A stretch of 64,000 nt of DNA from Listeria welshimeri serovar 6b str. SLCC5334 (GCF_000060285.1 NC_008555.1:186001-250000), one strand, 5' to 3'; positions 47,180-60,502 are shown, counted from the first letter of the stretch. Program-made: numbers and translations. Notes: generated by a model not told the origin, from the letters alone.

Positions 47180-48877
47180 ATGAAATTAACAGAAGCAAAA
47201 GAATGGTGGAAAGAATCGGTCGTTTATCAAATCTATCCACGTAGTTTTCAAGATTCCAATGGTGATGGCATTGGAGATATTAGAGGGATTATTGAACGGC
47301 TTCCTTATTTAGCAGATTTAGGAATAAATGTGGTTTGGCTTTGTCCGGTCTATAAATCGCCTATGGATGATGGTGGCTATGATATTTCTGATTATTATCA
47401 GATTGATCCAATGTTCGGAACAATGGACGATATGGATGAATTAATTGAAAAAGCTGGCGAATTAGGAATAAAAATATTAATGGATTTGGTGGTTAACCAT
47501 ACGTCCGATGAACATGAATGGTTTCAAAAAGCATTGGCTAATCCAAAAAGTAAATACCGTGATTATTATATTTTTCGAGAAGGTATAAATGGGAATCCAC
47601 CTAATAATTGGCGTTCTTATTTTGGTGGCTCTGCATGGGAACCTGTGCCTAGTGAGAGTAACATGTTTTATCTACATGCTTTTTCTAAAAAACAGCCTGA
47701 TTTAAATTGGGAAAATATTGCGGTTCGTAATGAATGTATCCAAATGATTAATTGGTGGCTTGAAAAAGGTTTAGGTGGATTTAGAATTGATGCTATTTTA
47801 AATTTGAAGAAAAGAATTGAATATGGTGTTTTCCCAGCGAACGGAGAAGATGGGTTAGTATTCATTGGTCATTGGATTTTAAATCAGCCTGGGATTGAGG
47901 AGTGGCTAAATGAAATTGATGAGCTTACATTTAAAAAACACAATGCGTTTACTGTGGCTGAAGCAGATGTACCAGAAGAAAGACTCTCTGAATATATAGG
48001 CGAAAATGGTCATTTTCGTATGGTCTTTGATTTTAGTTATACAGATATTGATACGCCTGAAACCGGAGAATGGTTTAAGCAGTCGAAATGGACTGTAAAA
48101 GAATTGAAAGACAAAATAATGATTAATGAATTGATAACACAGCGAAATGGTTGGGGTGCCAAGTATTTAGAGAACCATGATCAACCACGTTCGATAAATA
48201 AGTATTTACCACAAGAATATCAAGATGACCGTAGTAAAAAAATGTTAGCCGTTTTATTTATGATGTTACACGGAACTCCTTTCATATACCAAGGTCAAGA
48301 GATTGGTATGAGTAATATTCGAATGGATAGTATAACCGATTATAATGATATTGCCACACATGATCAATATCGTCGTGCTCTTCTTTCTGGAATGAGTCCT
48401 GACGAGGCACTTGAATGGATGTACCGTCGTAGTAGAGATAATTCGAGAACGCCAATGCAGTGGACTAATCAAAAGAATGCTGGCTTCTCAAATGCGGATG
48501 AGATTTGGTTGAAAACCAATCCTAATTATCATGAAATTAATGTTGAGCAGGAACAAATGGATGAAACATCTGTATTAAATTTTTACAAGAAATTAATCTA
48601 TTTAAGAAGTGATTTTAGTAAATATAAAGAAGTAACAATTTATGGTGAATTAGTACCAGTGGAATCAAGTGATACAGTTATTGCCTACAAACGGATAATA
48701 GATGACAAAGAGCTCTTAATAGTTGTGAATTTTTCGGATGCTGAAGATCAATTATTCACAGAAGGCTGTTATGAACAGATAATTGCCAATGTGGAGTTGC
48801 CAAAAATTGTGGAAAATAAATTTATTTTACCCGCTTATACAGGCGCCGTTTTTTCAAAAATTTTGGAGGTAGAGTGA
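47180..48877 (+). CDS. GH13 alpha-glucosidase (oligo-glucosidase family)
   Basis: 565 residues, intracellular. GH13 catalytic residues: Asp204 in GGFRIDAI, Glu261 in TVAEADV, Asp334 in ENHDQPR; calcium region with SNGDGIGDI. It belongs to the oligo-1,6-glucosidase/DexB group, but the residue after the nucleophile is Ala (IDAI), whereas alpha-1,6-specific members usually have Val. Specificity may therefore lean to alpha-1,4 or be mixed. No gap before sucrose phosphorylase. AGGAG precedes the ATG. Confidence 0.88.
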   Translation: MKLTEAKEWWKESVVYQIYPRSFQDSNGDGIGDIRGIIERLPYLADLGINVVWLCPVYKSPMDDGGYDISDYYQIDPMFGTMDDMDELIEKAGELGIKILMDLVVNHTSDEHEWFQKALANPKSKYRDYYIFREGINGNPPNNWRSYFGGSAWEPVPSESNMFYLHAFSKKQPDLNWENIAVRNECIQMINWWLEKGLGGFRIDAILNLKKRIEYGVFPANGEDGLVFIGHWILNQPGIEEWLNEIDELTFKKHNAFTVAEADVPEERLSEYIGENGHFRMVFDFSYTDIDTPETGEWFKQSKWTVKELKDKIMINELITQRNGWGAKYLENHDQPRSINKYLPQEYQDDRSKKMLAVLFMMLHGTPFIYQGQEIGMSNIRMDSITDYNDIATHDQYRRALLSGMSPDEALEWMYRRSRDNSRTPMQWTNQKNAGFSNADEIWLKTNPNYHEINVEQEQMDETSVLNFYKKLIYLRSDFSKYKEVTIYGELVPVESSDTVIAYKRIIDDKELLIVVNFSDAEDQLFTEGCYEQIIANVELPKIVENKFILPAYTGAVFSKILEVE

Positions 48878-50320
48878 TTGCAAATTAAAAATAAAGCGAT
48901 GTTAATTACTTATTCTGATAGTCTGGGTCGAAATATGGAAGAACTTTATCAAATGATGGAAACTTATTTTGAAGATGTTGTGGGTGGGATTCACTTATTA
49001 CCATTCTTTCCATCTACTGGAGATCGAGGGTTCGCGCCAACTGATTATACCATTGTAGATAGTAAGTTAGGATCTTGGGAAATGGTCGAAAAACTAGGTG
49101 AAAAATATTATTTAATGTTTGATTTTATGATTAATCACATTTCTCGAAAATCTCACTTTTTTCAAGATTTTAAAAAAGCGCATGATAACTCAAAATATAG
49201 AGATATGTTTATTCGGGTAAATGAGTTTTTTCCACCAGGCAGACCAAGTGAAAAAGACTTAGACTTAATCTATAAGCGAAAAGATAAAGCGCCTTTCCAA
49301 GAAGTTGAGTTTGCTGATGGAGAAACAGAGTTAGTCTGGAATACATTTGGTGAAGAACAAATTGATTTAGATGTTACAGCAGAAGTTACAAAGGAATTCA
49401 TTCGCCAAACAATACAAAATATGGCGTCGCACGGTTGTTCCATCTTACGTCTAGATGCTTTTGCTTATGCTATTAAAAAATTAGAGACCAATGATTTTTT
49501 TGTTGAACCTGAAATTTGGAATTTGCTGGATGAAGTGAAAGCAGAAGCTAAGAAGTATAATATGGAATTATTACCAGAAATTCATGAGCATTATTCAATT
49601 CAAATGAAAATTGCGAACCATAATTATTATATTTATGATTTTGCGCTACCAATGGTTATGCTTTATTCATTATATAGCGGACATGCGAATCGTTTAGCGA
49701 ACTGGTTGAAAATGAGTCCTATGAAGCAATTTACTACATTAGATACACATGATGGCATTGGAGTTGTGGATGCCAGAGACCTATTAACAGACGAAGAACT
49801 TGATTATACATCAAAAGAATTATACAAAATAGGAGCCAATGTCAAAAAAGTATATTCCTCCGAGAAATATAACAACTTGGATATTTATCAAATTAATAGT
49901 ACGTATTATAGTGCTTTAGGCGATGATGATAAAAGTTATTTGTTGGCGAGAGCGATTCAATGTTTTGCACCAGGAATTCCACAAATATACTATGTTGGAT
50001 TACTAGCGGGTAAAAATGATATTGAACTTTTGGAAAAAACGAAAGAAGGACGTAATATCAATCGCCATTATTACACAGTAGATGAAATTGCCAAGGAAGT
50101 AGAAAGACCAGTTGTTAAAGCATTAAGTAAGCTACTTCGATTTAGAAATAATTCTGAAGCATTTGATTTAGAGGGTAGCATAGAAGTGCAAACACCAAAT
50201 TCAAATGAAATAGTAATTATTCGCAAAAATAAAACCGGAAAAATAGTAGCAATCTTAACAGCGAATTTAATGACTAAATCATTCCAAATTACCGAAAACG
50301 AAAGAAATATTGCCATTTAA
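48878..50320 (+). CDS. gtfA: Sucrose phosphorylase
   Basis: 480 residues of the GH13_18 type. It splits sucrose with phosphate into glucose-1-phosphate and fructose. Starts [19 protein letters not shown], the family start; catalytic Asp about 193 in RLDAFAY and Glu about 234 in [15 protein letters not shown] downstream. The TTG start at 48878 abuts the preceding TGA and follows GGAGGTAG. The set of binding protein, two permeases, alpha-glucosidase and gtfA resembles the msm locus of streptococci. Glucosylglycerate-type specificity is not excluded. Confidence 0.87.
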   Translation: MQIKNKAMLITYSDSLGRNMEELYQMMETYFEDVVGGIHLLPFFPSTGDRGFAPTDYTIVDSKLGSWEMVEKLGEKYYLMFDFMINHISRKSHFFQDFKKAHDNSKYRDMFIRVNEFFPPGRPSEKDLDLIYKRKDKAPFQEVEFADGETELVWNTFGEEQIDLDVTAEVTKEFIRQTIQNMASHGCSILRLDAFAYAIKKLETNDFFVEPEIWNLLDEVKAEAKKYNMELLPEIHEHYSIQMKIANHNYYIYDFALPMVMLYSLYSGHANRLANWLKMSPMKQFTTLDTHDGIGVVDARDLLTDEELDYTSKELYKIGANVKKVYSSEKYNNLDIYQINSTYYSALGDDDKSYLLARAIQCFAPGIPQIYYVGLLAGKNDIELLEKTKEGRNINRHYYTVDEIAKEVERPVVKALSKLLRFRNNSEAFDLEGSIEVQTPNSNEIVIIRKNKTGKIVAILTANLMTKSFQITENERNIAI

Positions 50321-50330
50321 TTATAAATAG

Positions 50331-50360
50331 ACACGAATGAGGTCTCTCGTTCGTGTTTGT
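50331..50360 (+). terminator. Terminator after sucrose phosphorylase
   Basis: ACACGAATGAG pairs with CTCGTTCGTGT around a three-base loop, then TTTGTTTG. Good stem, interrupted T run. Confidence 0.75.
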
Positions 50361-50372
50361 TTGTATTTTCTA

Positions 50373-50401
50373 TTGACAACGGCGCCTGATTATTGTATTA
50401 T
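50373..50401 (+). promoter_or_regulatory. Promoter of rpoB
   Basis: Perfect TTGACA (50373-50378), 17-base spacer, TATTAT (50396-50401). A TATAAT also occurs at 50404-50409. The start of transcription would be about 470 bases before the rpoB start codon. Confidence 0.75.
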
Positions 50402-50409
50402 TATATAAT

Positions 50410-50877
50410 GCCAAAAGAATCAGGACTATTTTTGTGTGTTTATTATTAAGTTGAAATGCTGTTGAAAATAAAGCATTTGCAAGCGATTTTGGCAAAATAG
50501 AAGACATAGATGTGGCTTTCAAAAATACAAAACGGAATCGAATTTTTCCGTCTTGTACTGACACTTTTAAGGAAAATTATTTTCTAGGGAGTTTCAGCAA
50601 TATGAAATCCGCTTTCTTTTTGTCTAAATAGAATATTTTTCGTACGAAAGTTCCACTTAAGTTAACTATGGAAATGCTTCTTGGATGCGTGTTTGCAAGC
50701 CAAGATTAGAAACAAGAAGGAAAATTTTGATGAACGGTGTTTAAGCCAGTATATTTTGCACGTAGCAAAAAAACTGCCAGCGTCTTAAACCTCGGATACG
50801 GAAGGTTCCATTGTTTTCGCAGCCATAATTAACAAGTGTGCTTATAAATTTTTTAATTAATTTGAGGGGTGAATAGT
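50410..50877 (+). other. Long structured leader of rpoB
   Basis: About 465 bases without a recognisable protein. It holds a strong hairpin TACAAAACGGAA/TTCCGTCTTGTA (50525-50556), TTTTGC/GCAAAA (around 50756-50772), AACCT/AGGTT (50788-50807) and two mini-ORFs with ribosome-binding sequences: one of nine codons at 50602 (MKSAFFLSK) and one of four codons at 50733. No classical terminator is visible. It probably acts as an untranslated leader. Confidence 0.6.
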
Positions 50878-53800
50878 TTGTCAGGACATTCAGGACATGA
50901 TGTAAAATATGGACGGCATCGTACGCGTAGAAGTTTTGCGCGAATCAGTGAAGTACTTGAATTACCAAACTTAATTGAGATTCAAACAGCTTCTTACCAG
51001 TGGTTCTTAGATGAAGGACTACGTGAGATGTTCCGCGATATTTCGCCAATTGAGGATTTTGCGGGTAATTTATCTTTAGAATTCATTGATTACGATCTTG
51101 GAGAGCCGAAATATTCGGTAGAAGAATCTAAGAACCGTGATGCAAACTATGCGGCTCCACTGCGCGTGAAGTTGCGCCTAATCAACAAAGAAACCGGCGA
51201 AGTGAAGGACCAAGAAGTATTTATGGGTGATTTCCCACTAATGACTGAAATGGGTACGTTCATTATTAATGGGGCAGAACGTGTTATCGTTTCCCAATTA
51301 GTTCGTTCTCCAGGTGTTTACTTCAATGGAAAACTAGACAAAAATGGTAAAAAAGGCTTTGGTTCTACTGTCATCCCTAACCGCGGGGCTTGGCTTGAGT
51401 ATGAAACAGATGCTAAAGATGTTGTACATGTTCGTATCGACCGTACACGTAAATTACCAGTAACTGTTTTACTTCGTGCACTAGGCTTTGGTTCCGATCA
51501 AGAAATTATTGATTTAATCGGTGACAATGACTATCTGCGTAACACACTCGAAAAAGACAACACTGACAACGCTGAAAAAGCACTTCTAGAAATTTATGAA
51601 AGATTGCGTCCAGGTGAACCGCCAACAGTTGATAACGCTAGAAGCTTACTCGTTTCTCGTTTCTTTGATCCAAAACGTTATGATCTTGCAAGCGTTGGAC
51701 GTTATAAAATCAATAAAAAATTACATCTAAAAAACCGTCTATTCAACCAAACTTTAGCAGAAACTTTAGTAGATCCAGAAACTGGTGAAATTATTGCTTC
51801 TAAAGGTGACATTTTGGATCGTCGTAATTTAGATCAAATTATTCCTAATTTAGAAAACGGTGTAGGTTTCCGCACGCTTCGTCCAACTGATGGAGTGATG
51901 GAAGATAGCGTACTCGTTCAATCTATTAAAATCTACGCGCCAAATGATGAAGAAAAAGAAATCAACATCATTGGTAATGCTTATATTGAAGAAAACGTAA
52001 AACACATCACGCCTTCTGATATCATTTCATCCATTAGCTATTTCTTTAACTTGCTACATGGTGTTGGCGATACAGATGACATCGATCACCTAGGTAATCG
52101 TCGTCTTCGTTCTGTTGGTGAACTTTTACAAAACCAATTCCGTATCGGTTTATCCCGTATGGAACGTGTGGTTCGTGAGCGTATGTCTATTCAAGATATG
52201 ACTACAATTACACCACAACAATTAATTAATATTCGCCCTGTAGTTGCTTCTATCAAAGAATTCTTCGGTAGCTCGCAGTTATCTCAGTTCATGGATCAAA
52301 CAAATCCACTTGGCGAACTTACGCATAAACGTCGTCTTTCAGCGCTTGGACCTGGTGGTTTGACGCGTGAACGTGCTGGTTATGAAGTACGTGACGTGCA
52401 TTACTCTCACTATGGCCGTATGTGTCCGATTGAAACGCCAGAGGGACCAAACATTGGTTTGATTAACTCCCTTTCTTCCTTTGCAAAAGTAAATAAATTC
52501 GGCTTTATCGAAACACCTTACCGCCGCGTTGATCCTGAAACAAACCGTGTGACAGATAAAATTGATTATCTAACTGCGGATGAAGAGGATAATTACGTAG
52601 TAGCGCAAGCGAACTCGAAATTAGACGAACAAGGTACTTTTACAGAAGAAGAAGTTATGGCTCGTTTCCGTTCAGAAAACTTAGCGGTAGAAAAAGAACG
52701 TATTGACTACATGGATGTATCGCCTAAACAGGTTGTATCTGTTGCGACAGCGTGTATTCCGTTCCTTGAAAACGATGATAGTAACCGTGCGCTAATGGGA
52801 GCGAACATGCAACGTCAAGCAGTTCCTCTTATGCACCCAGAAGCTCCATTTGTTGGAACAGGTATGGAACACGTATCTGCAAAAGACTCTGGTGCTGCTG
52901 TAACTGCCAAACATGACGGTATTGTAGAACACGTTGAAGCCCGCGAAATCTGGGTTCGTCGTGTATCTTTAGTTGATGGCAAAGAAGTAACTGGTGGAAT
53001 CGATAAATATACTCTACGTAAATTCGTTCGTTCTAACCAAGGTACTTGTTATAACCAACGTCCAAACGTAGCAGAAGGTGACCGCGTTGTTAAAGGAGAA
53101 ATCCTTGGGAATGGTCCATCTATGGATTCCGGTGAACTTGCACTTGGTCGTAACGTACTTGTTGCATTCATGACTTGGGATGGCTATAACTACGAGGATG
53201 CGATCATCATGAGTGAACGTCTTGTAAAAGATGACGTTTATACTTCGATTCATATTGAAGAATTTGAATCGGAAGCTCGCGATACAAAACTTGGACCTGA
53301 AGAAATGACTCGTGATATTCCAAATGTTGGGGAAGATGCTTTACGCGACCTTGACGAACGTGGAATTATCCGTGTTGGTGCTGAAGTAAAAGATAACGAC
53401 CTTCTAGTTGGTAAAGTAACACCAAAAGGAGTTACTGAATTAACTGCAGAAGAACGTTTATTACACGCTATCTTTGGTGAAAAAGCACGTGAAGTTCGTG
53501 ATACTTCATTACGTGTACCTCATGGCGGCGGCGGAATCGTGCTTGACGTGAAAATCTTTACACGTGAAGCGGGAGACGAACTACCACCTGGTGTAAACCA
53601 ATTAGTACGTGTTTATATTGTACAAAAACGTAAAATTCACGAAGGCGATAAAATGGCCGGACGTCATGGTAACAAAGGGGTTATCTCTCGTATTTTACCA
53701 GAAGAAGATATGCCATTTATGCCAGACGGAACTCCTGTTGATATCATGCTTAACCCACTTGGGGTACCATCTCGTATGAATATCGGACAAGTACTTGAGC

Positions 53801-54432
53801 TTCATTTAGGTATGGCTGCTCGTGCTTTAGGAATTCATGTTGCAACACCAGTATTTGATGGTGCGAATGAAGAAGATGTTTGGAGCACTGTGGAAGAAGC
53901 CGGTATGGCCCGCGATGCGAAAACAGTTCTTTATGACGGACGTTCTGGTGAAGCATTTGATAACCGTATCTCTGTTGGTGTAATGTACATGATCAAACTT
54001 GCCCACATGGTTGATGATAAACTACATGCTCGTTCAACTGGACCTTACTCTCTAGTAACACAACAACCGCTTGGTGGTAAAGCACAATTTGGTGGACAAC
54101 GTTTTGGTGAGATGGAAGTATGGGCACTGGAAGCTTATGGTGCTGCATATACCCTTCAAGAAATCCTAACGATTAAATCTGATGACGTGGTTGGTCGTGT
54201 GAAAACTTACGAAGCGATTGTTAAAGGCGAAAGCGTTCCAGAACCTGGTGTGCCAGAATCCTTCAAAGTACTCATCAAAGAACTTCAAAGTCTTGGAATG
54301 GATGTTAAAATGCTATCTGCAGACGAAGAAGAAATCGAGATGCGTGACATGGATGATGACGACTTTACTAATCAAAATGATGCCTTCAATATCGTACAAC
54401 CGGAAAATGCAGCTGCTGAAAAGACTGAGTAA
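50878..54432 (+). CDS. rpoB: RNA polymerase beta subunit
   Basis: 1184 residues from TTG 50878, six bases after GAGGGGTG; the GTG at 50869 overlaps that site. Starts [20 protein letters not shown]. The rifampicin region [17 protein letters not shown], then the [12 protein letters not shown] block, has the sensitive-type residues. Catalytic-cleft motifs [17 protein letters not shown] and GRHGNKGV are present. Acidic tail. Separated from rpoC by a 171-base structured spacer. Confidence 0.98.
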   Translation: MSGHSGHDVKYGRHRTRRSFARISEVLELPNLIEIQTASYQWFLDEGLREMFRDISPIEDFAGNLSLEFIDYDLGEPKYSVEESKNRDANYAAPLRVKLRLINKETGEVKDQEVFMGDFPLMTEMGTFIINGAERVIVSQLVRSPGVYFNGKLDKNGKKGFGSTVIPNRGAWLEYETDAKDVVHVRIDRTRKLPVTVLLRALGFGSDQEIIDLIGDNDYLRNTLEKDNTDNAEKALLEIYERLRPGEPPTVDNARSLLVSRFFDPKRYDLASVGRYKINKKLHLKNRLFNQTLAETLVDPETGEIIASKGDILDRRNLDQIIPNLENGVGFRTLRPTDGVMEDSVLVQSIKIYAPNDEEKEINIIGNAYIEENVKHITPSDIISSISYFFNLLHGVGDTDDIDHLGNRRLRSVGELLQNQFRIGLSRMERVVRERMSIQDMTTITPQQLINIRPVVASIKEFFGSSQLSQFMDQTNPLGELTHKRRLSALGPGGLTRERAGYEVRDVHYSHYGRMCPIETPEGPNIGLINSLSSFAKVNKFGFIETPYRRVDPETNRVTDKIDYLTADEEDNYVVAQANSKLDEQGTFTEEEVMARFRSENLAVEKERIDYMDVSPKQVVSVATACIPFLENDDSNRALMGANMQRQAVPLMHPEAPFVGTGMEHVSAKDSGAAVTAKHDGIVEHVEAREIWVRRVSLVDGKEVTGGIDKYTLRKFVRSNQGTCYNQRPNVAEGDRVVKGEILGNGPSMDSGELALGRNVLVAFMTWDGYNYEDAIIMSERLVKDDVYTSIHIEEFESEARDTKLGPEEMTRDIPNVGEDALRDLDERGIIRVGAEVKDNDLLVGKVTPKGVTELTAEERLLHAIFGEKAREVRDTSLRVPHGGGGIVLDVKIFTREAGDELPPGVNQLVRVYIVQKRKIHEGDKMAGRHGNKGVISRILPEEDMPFMPDGTPVDIMLNPLGVPSRMNIGQVLELHLGMAARALGIHVATPVFDGANEEDVWSTVEEAGMARDAKTVLYDGRSGEAFDNRISVGVMYMIKLAHMVDDKLHARSTGPYSLVTQQPLGGKAQFGGQRFGEMEVWALEAYGAAYTLQEILTIKSDDVVGRVKTYEAIVKGESVPEPGVPESFKVLIKELQSLGMDVKMLSADEEEIEMRDMDDDDFTNQNDAFNIVQPENAAAEKTE

Positions 54433-54603
54433 TTCGGTTCGATAATTGAGACTCCAAAACAATAAGAAACAATGATTTGTTTTTTGCAAAATATAAAATT
54501 AAGCGATCGCTAAGACTTTTCCTAAAAGTCGCGGAAGTGTGCGGGTATTCCTAAGCACTTCCTAAAAAGCGAATGCTCCAAACTAATTTAGGAGGTTGGG
54601 CAC
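54433..54603 (+). other. Structured rpoB-rpoC spacer
   Basis: 171 bases with several self-complementary elements in a row: AAACAA/TTGTTT with six T (about 54467-54485), the palindrome AGCGATCGCT (54502-54511), GACTTTT/AAAAGTC (54514-54530) and GGAAGTGT/GCACTTCC (54533-54562), before the AGGAGG site of rpoC. No gene. The role is not known; attenuation, RNA processing or stability are options. Confidence 0.6.
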
Positions 54604-57600
54604 TTGTTAGATGTTAATAATTTTGAGTATATGAAAATCGGTCTGGCATCTCCAGATAAAATTCGTTCATGGTCTCATGGTGAAGTAAAAAAACCTGAAA
54701 CCATCAACTACAGAACGCTGAAACCAGAACGTGACGGCTTATTCTGTGAAAGAATTTTTGGACCAATGAAAGACTGGGAATGTTCTTGTGGTAAATACAA
54801 ACGTGTGCGCTATAAAGGCGTAGTTTGTGACCGTTGTGGAGTAGAAGTAACGAAATCAAAAGTGCGCCGTGAACGTATGGGCCATATTGAACTCGCAGCT
54901 CCTGTATCCCACATCTGGTACTTCAAAGGAATTCCAAGCCGTATGGGTCTTGTTATGGATATGTCACCACGTGCATTAGAAGAAATTATCTACTTTGCAT
55001 CATATGTGGTTACAGAACCAGGCGATACTCCACTTGAAAAGAAACAACTTTTATCTGAACGTGAATACCGCGTTTATCGCGAAAAATATGGTAAAGGTTT
55101 CTCCGCTGGTATGGGAGCAGAAGCAATTAAAAAAATTCTATCCGATATCGACTTAGAAAAAGAAACAAATGATTTAAAAGAAGAACTAAAATCTGCACAA
55201 GGTCAACGTCGTACTCGTGCAATTCGTCGTTTAGAAGTTATGGAAGCTTTCCGTAACTCAGGAAACAATCCAAGCTGGATGGTGCTTGACGTATTACCAG
55301 TTATCCCACCAGAAATTCGTCCAATGGTACAACTTGAAGGTGGCCGTTTTGCAACAAGTGATTTGAATGACTTATATCGTCGGGTAATCAACCGGAACAA
55401 CCGTTTGAAACGCCTACTTGATTTAGGTGCGCCAAACATTATCGTGCAAAATGAAAAACGGATGCTACAAGAAGCTGTTGATGCATTAATTGACAACGGT
55501 CGTCGTGGTCGTCCAGTAACTGGTCCAGGTAATCGTCCGCTTAAATCCCTTTCTCATATGCTTAAAGGGAAACAAGGTCGTTTCCGTCAAAACTTACTAG
55601 GTAAACGTGTCGATTATTCTGGTCGTTCCGTTATCGTAGTTGGACCTAACCTAAAAATGTACCAATGTGGTCTTCCAAAAGAAATGGCACTTGAATTATT
55701 CAAACCATTTGTAATGAAAGAACTAGTTGGACGCGGCTTAGCGCACAACATTAAGAGTGCTAAACGTAAAATCGAACGTATGTCACCAGAAATTTGGGAC
55801 GTATTAGAAGAAGTTATCCGTGAACATCCGGTATTACTTAACCGGGCACCTACTCTTCACAGACTTGGTATTCAAGCATTTGAGCCAACTCTAGTTGAAG
55901 GTCGCGCAATTCGTCTTCACCCTCTTGTATGTACAGCTTACAACGCTGACTTTGATGGTGACCAAATGGCGGTTCACGTTCCTTTATCCGCAGAAGCACA
56001 AGCAGAAGCTCGTATTCTAATGCTTGCAGCTCAAAACATTTTGAACCCTAAAGATGGTAAACCAGTTGTAACACCTTCCCAAGATATGGTGCTAGGTAAC
56101 TACTACCTTACTTTAGAACGTGAAAATGCTGTTGGTGAAGGTACTATCTTCAAAGATATCAATGAAGCGCAACTTGCATATCAAAACGGTTATGTACACT
56201 TACATTCACGTATTGCTGTATTTGCTGGTTCGATTCCAAATGAACGTTTCACTGATGAACAACGCAATCAATTATTAATTACGACTGTTGGTAAACTTAT
56301 TTTCAATACAATTTTACCTAAATCGTTCCCTTATATTAATGAACCAACGAAATTCAACTTAGAAATCGAAACACCATCGAAATATTTCGTTGATACAACA
56401 ACAGATGTTCGTGCTCATATTGCGGCACAAGAACTAATTGATCCATTCAAGAAGAAAATCCTTGGTAACATTATCGCGGAAGTCTTCAAGAAATTCCATA
56501 TTACTGAAACTTCTAAAATGCTTGACCGTATGAAAGATCTTGGCTTCAAGATTTCGACTAAGGCCGGCATGACAGTAGGTATTGCGGATATCTTAACACT
56601 TGAAGAAAAACATGAAATTCTTGAAAAAGCACATGATACTGTTGAAAAAATCACTAAATCATTCCGTCGTGGTTTGATTACAGATGATGAAAGATACGAA
56701 CGCGTTATCGCTGTATGGAATGCTGCTAAAGACGAAATCCAAGGCAAACTGATCTTGAGTTTAGATCGCTTAAACCCAATCTTCATGATGCAAGATTCCG
56801 GAGCTCGTGGTAATATTTCCAACTTTACACAGCTTGCAGGTATGCGTGGACTGATGGCTGACCCATCCGGACGTATCGTAGAATTGCCGATTACATCTAA
56901 CTTCCGTGAAGGTTTAACGGTCTTAGAGTATTTCATTTCTACCCATGGTGCGCGTAAAGGTCTTACTGATACAGCCCTTAAAACTGCCGATTCTGGTTAC
57001 CTTACTCGTCGTCTTGTTGACGTGGCTCAAGATGTTATCATTCGTGAAGACGATTGTGGCACTGACCGCGGTCTTACAATTAAAGCCATTCGTGAAGGTA
57101 CTGAAATCATTGAACCACTTGAAGAACGTCTAGAAGGTCGTTATTCTCGTAAAACTATTCGTCACCCAGAAACAAAAGAAGTTATTGCTCGTGAAAATGA
57201 CTTAATTACAGAAGCAATTGCAACTCAAATCGTTGAAGCTGGAATTGAAGAAGTAACTATTCGTTCTGCCTTCACATGTAATACTAAACATGGTGTATGT
57301 AAAAAATGTTATGGTAAAAACTTGGCAACTGGTACAGAAGTCGAAGTTGGAGAAGCAGTTGGTATCATCGCTGCCCAATCTATCGGGGAACCAGGAACTC
57401 AGCTTACTATGCGTACATTCCATACAGGTGGGGTTGCCGGAGACGATATCACGCAAGGTCTTCCACGTATTCAAGAAATCTTTGAAGCACGTAATCCGAA
57501 AGGGCAAGCTATCATCACTGAAGTTGGTGGTGAAGTAGTTTCTATCGAAGAAGGTCGTGATCGTCAACAAGAAATCACTATCCAAGGTACAGATGACCGC

Positions 57601-58209
57601 CGTTCTTACAACATTCCTTACACTGCTCGCCTGCGCGTAGAAGAAGGAACAATTGTTGAACGTGGGGAAGCTCTGACAGAAGGTTCTGTTGATCCTAAAG
57701 CCTTGATCCGTGTTCGTGACGTTTTATCCGTTCAAGAATATCTACTTGCTGAAGTACAAAAAGTTTACCGTATGCAAGGGGTAGAAATTGGCGATAAACA
57801 CGTTGAAGTTATGGTTCGTCAAATGTTACGTAAAATCCGCGTAATGGATACTGGTGATACAAACATCTTGCCAGGTACATTAATGGATATTCATACGTTT
57901 ACAGAAGCCAACCGTGAGGCTATCTTAAGTGGTAGCCAACCAGCAACAGGTCGTCCAGTTCTTCTAGGGATTACAAAAGCTTCCCTTGAAACTGATTCCT
58001 TCTTGTCTGCTGCATCATTCCAAGAAACAACTCGTGTCTTGACAGATGCTGCAATCAAAGGAAAACGTGACGAACTTCTAGGACTTAAAGAAAATGTTAT
58101 CCTAGGTAAACTTGTTCCAGCTGGTACAGGTATTGGTCGTTACCGCAAACTGAAATCCGAAGTTATTAAAGAAACAGCTGAAGTAACTGACGAAATCACA
58201 AATATTTAA
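54604..58209 (+). CDS. rpoC: RNA polymerase beta' subunit
   Basis: 1201 residues from TTG 54604 after TTAGGAGG. Zinc ribbon [23 protein letters not shown] near residue 60. The catalytic Mg-binding NADFDGD is at residues 447-453. Second zinc site CGTDRG...[11 protein letters not shown]. Bridge helix/trigger loop region [16 protein letters not shown] is intact. Ends in a strong terminator. Confidence 0.98.
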   Translation: MLDVNNFEYMKIGLASPDKIRSWSHGEVKKPETINYRTLKPERDGLFCERIFGPMKDWECSCGKYKRVRYKGVVCDRCGVEVTKSKVRRERMGHIELAAPVSHIWYFKGIPSRMGLVMDMSPRALEEIIYFASYVVTEPGDTPLEKKQLLSEREYRVYREKYGKGFSAGMGAEAIKKILSDIDLEKETNDLKEELKSAQGQRRTRAIRRLEVMEAFRNSGNNPSWMVLDVLPVIPPEIRPMVQLEGGRFATSDLNDLYRRVINRNNRLKRLLDLGAPNIIVQNEKRMLQEAVDALIDNGRRGRPVTGPGNRPLKSLSHMLKGKQGRFRQNLLGKRVDYSGRSVIVVGPNLKMYQCGLPKEMALELFKPFVMKELVGRGLAHNIKSAKRKIERMSPEIWDVLEEVIREHPVLLNRAPTLHRLGIQAFEPTLVEGRAIRLHPLVCTAYNADFDGDQMAVHVPLSAEAQAEARILMLAAQNILNPKDGKPVVTPSQDMVLGNYYLTLERENAVGEGTIFKDINEAQLAYQNGYVHLHSRIAVFAGSIPNERFTDEQRNQLLITTVGKLIFNTILPKSFPYINEPTKFNLEIETPSKYFVDTTTDVRAHIAAQELIDPFKKKILGNIIAEVFKKFHITETSKMLDRMKDLGFKISTKAGMTVGIADILTLEEKHEILEKAHDTVEKITKSFRRGLITDDERYERVIAVWNAAKDEIQGKLILSLDRLNPIFMMQDSGARGNISNFTQLAGMRGLMADPSGRIVELPITSNFREGLTVLEYFISTHGARKGLTDTALKTADSGYLTRRLVDVAQDVIIREDDCGTDRGLTIKAIREGTEIIEPLEERLEGRYSRKTIRHPETKEVIARENDLITEAIATQIVEAGIEEVTIRSAFTCNTKHGVCKKCYGKNLATGTEVEVGEAVGIIAAQSIGEPGTQLTMRTFHTGGVAGDDITQGLPRIQEIFEARNPKGQAIITEVGGEVVSIEEGRDRQQEITIQGTDDRRSYNIPYTARLRVEEGTIVERGEALTEGSVDPKALIRVRDVLSVQEYLLAEVQKVYRMQGVEIGDKHVEVMVRQMLRKIRVMDTGDTNILPGTLMDIHTFTEANREAILSGSQPATGRPVLLGITKASLETDSFLSAASFQETTRVLTDAAIKGKRDELLGLKENVILGKLVPAGTGIGRYRKLKSEVIKETAEVTDEITNI

Positions 58210-58215
58210 TTTTTT

Positions 58216-58253
58216 AAGCCAAGTGTACCATTCGCGTACACTTGGCTTTTTTT
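58216..58253 (+). terminator. Rho-independent terminator after rpoC
   Basis: AAGCCAAGTGTAC pairs perfectly with GTACACTTGGCTT, then seven T. Ends the rpoBC unit. Confidence 0.93.
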
Positions 58254-58283
58254 GTTATACTTTTAAAAAAGGAGTGAAGTGAT

Positions 58284-58829
58284 TTGATTACACATGTTAT
58301 TTGGGATATGGGCGAAACATTAAATACTGTGCCAAACTCAAGATACGACCATCACCCTCTTGATACTTATCCGGAAGTAGTGCTTCGTAAAGATGCTATA
58401 GAAACACTTGAGAAAGTAAAGCAACTCGGATTCAAACAAGCCATTCTGAGCAATACTGCAACAAGTGACACAGAAGTGATTAAACGCGTGCTAACAAATT
58501 TTGGCATTATTGATTATTTTGACTTCATTTACGCATCCAATTCTGAACTACAACCAGGAAAAATGGAAAAGCCAGATAAAACTATTTTTGACTTTACCTT
58601 AAATGAGCTTAATATTGATAAAACAGCAGCGGTAATGGTCGGAAACACATTCGAAAGTGATATTATTGGAGCGAACCGTGCGGGTATCCATGCTATTTGG
58701 TTGCAAAATCCAGAAGTCTGTCTTCAAGAAGAGCGTTTGCCTCTTGTCGCTCCGCCATTTGTTATACCAGTTTGGGACTTAGCAGATGTTCCCGAAGCTC
58801 TTTTATTATTAAACAAAATTTCTTCTTGA
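58284..58829 (+). CDS. HAD-superfamily hydrolase
   Basis: 181 residues. HAD motif I is WDMGETLN with the nucleophilic Asp, motif II AILSNTATSD, lysine in EKPDKTIFDF, motif IV MVGNTFESDIIGANRAG. Start TTG 58284, after AAAAGGAGTG. Intracellular; likely a small phosphatase. Sits directly before bglA, which is transcribed from a promoter inside its 3' end, so a phosphosugar substrate is plausible but unproven. Confidence 0.88.
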   Translation: MITHVIWDMGETLNTVPNSRYDHHPLDTYPEVVLRKDAIETLEKVKQLGFKQAILSNTATSDTEVIKRVLTNFGIIDYFDFIYASNSELQPGKMEKPDKTIFDFTLNELNIDKTAAVMVGNTFESDIIGANRAGIHAIWLQNPEVCLQEERLPLVAPPFVIPVWDLADVPEALLLLNKISS

Positions 58830-58854
58830 CCTGTAATGCATTACATAGATTAAA
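58826..58854 (+). promoter_or_regulatory. bglA promoter with palindrome in the spacer
   Basis: TTGACC (58826-58831) overlaps the stop codon of the HAD gene. A perfect 14-base palindrome, TGTAATGCATTACA (58832-58845), begins right after it. The -10 is poor (ATTAAA, 58849-58854). An operator in this place would give strong repression. Confidence 0.5.
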
Positions 58855-58876
58855 CTTGAAAAGTAGAAGAAATTAG

Positions 58877-60355
<1,479 letters not shown>

Positions 60356-60366
60356 TAGAAAAATCG

Positions 60367-60398
60367 CAGTCCCACTTAGGTGGGGCTGTTTTTTTTGC
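60367..60398 (+). terminator. Rho-independent terminator after bglA
   Basis: CAGTCCCAC pairs with GTGGGGCTG around TTAG, then eight T. Confidence 0.9.
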
Positions 60399-60502
60399 GA
60401 ATCTAAAAGTGGATTATATATCATTTACGGATAATAAAGTTTGAAAATACCAAAAAATAGCAAAAAATTCTAAAAATAATGATTAAATTTACCTATATTG
60501 TA

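Noticed and set aside
50408-50449. 13-codon ORF at the very start of the rpoB leader
   Set aside because: No ribosome binding site, and it begins within a few bases of the predicted transcript start.
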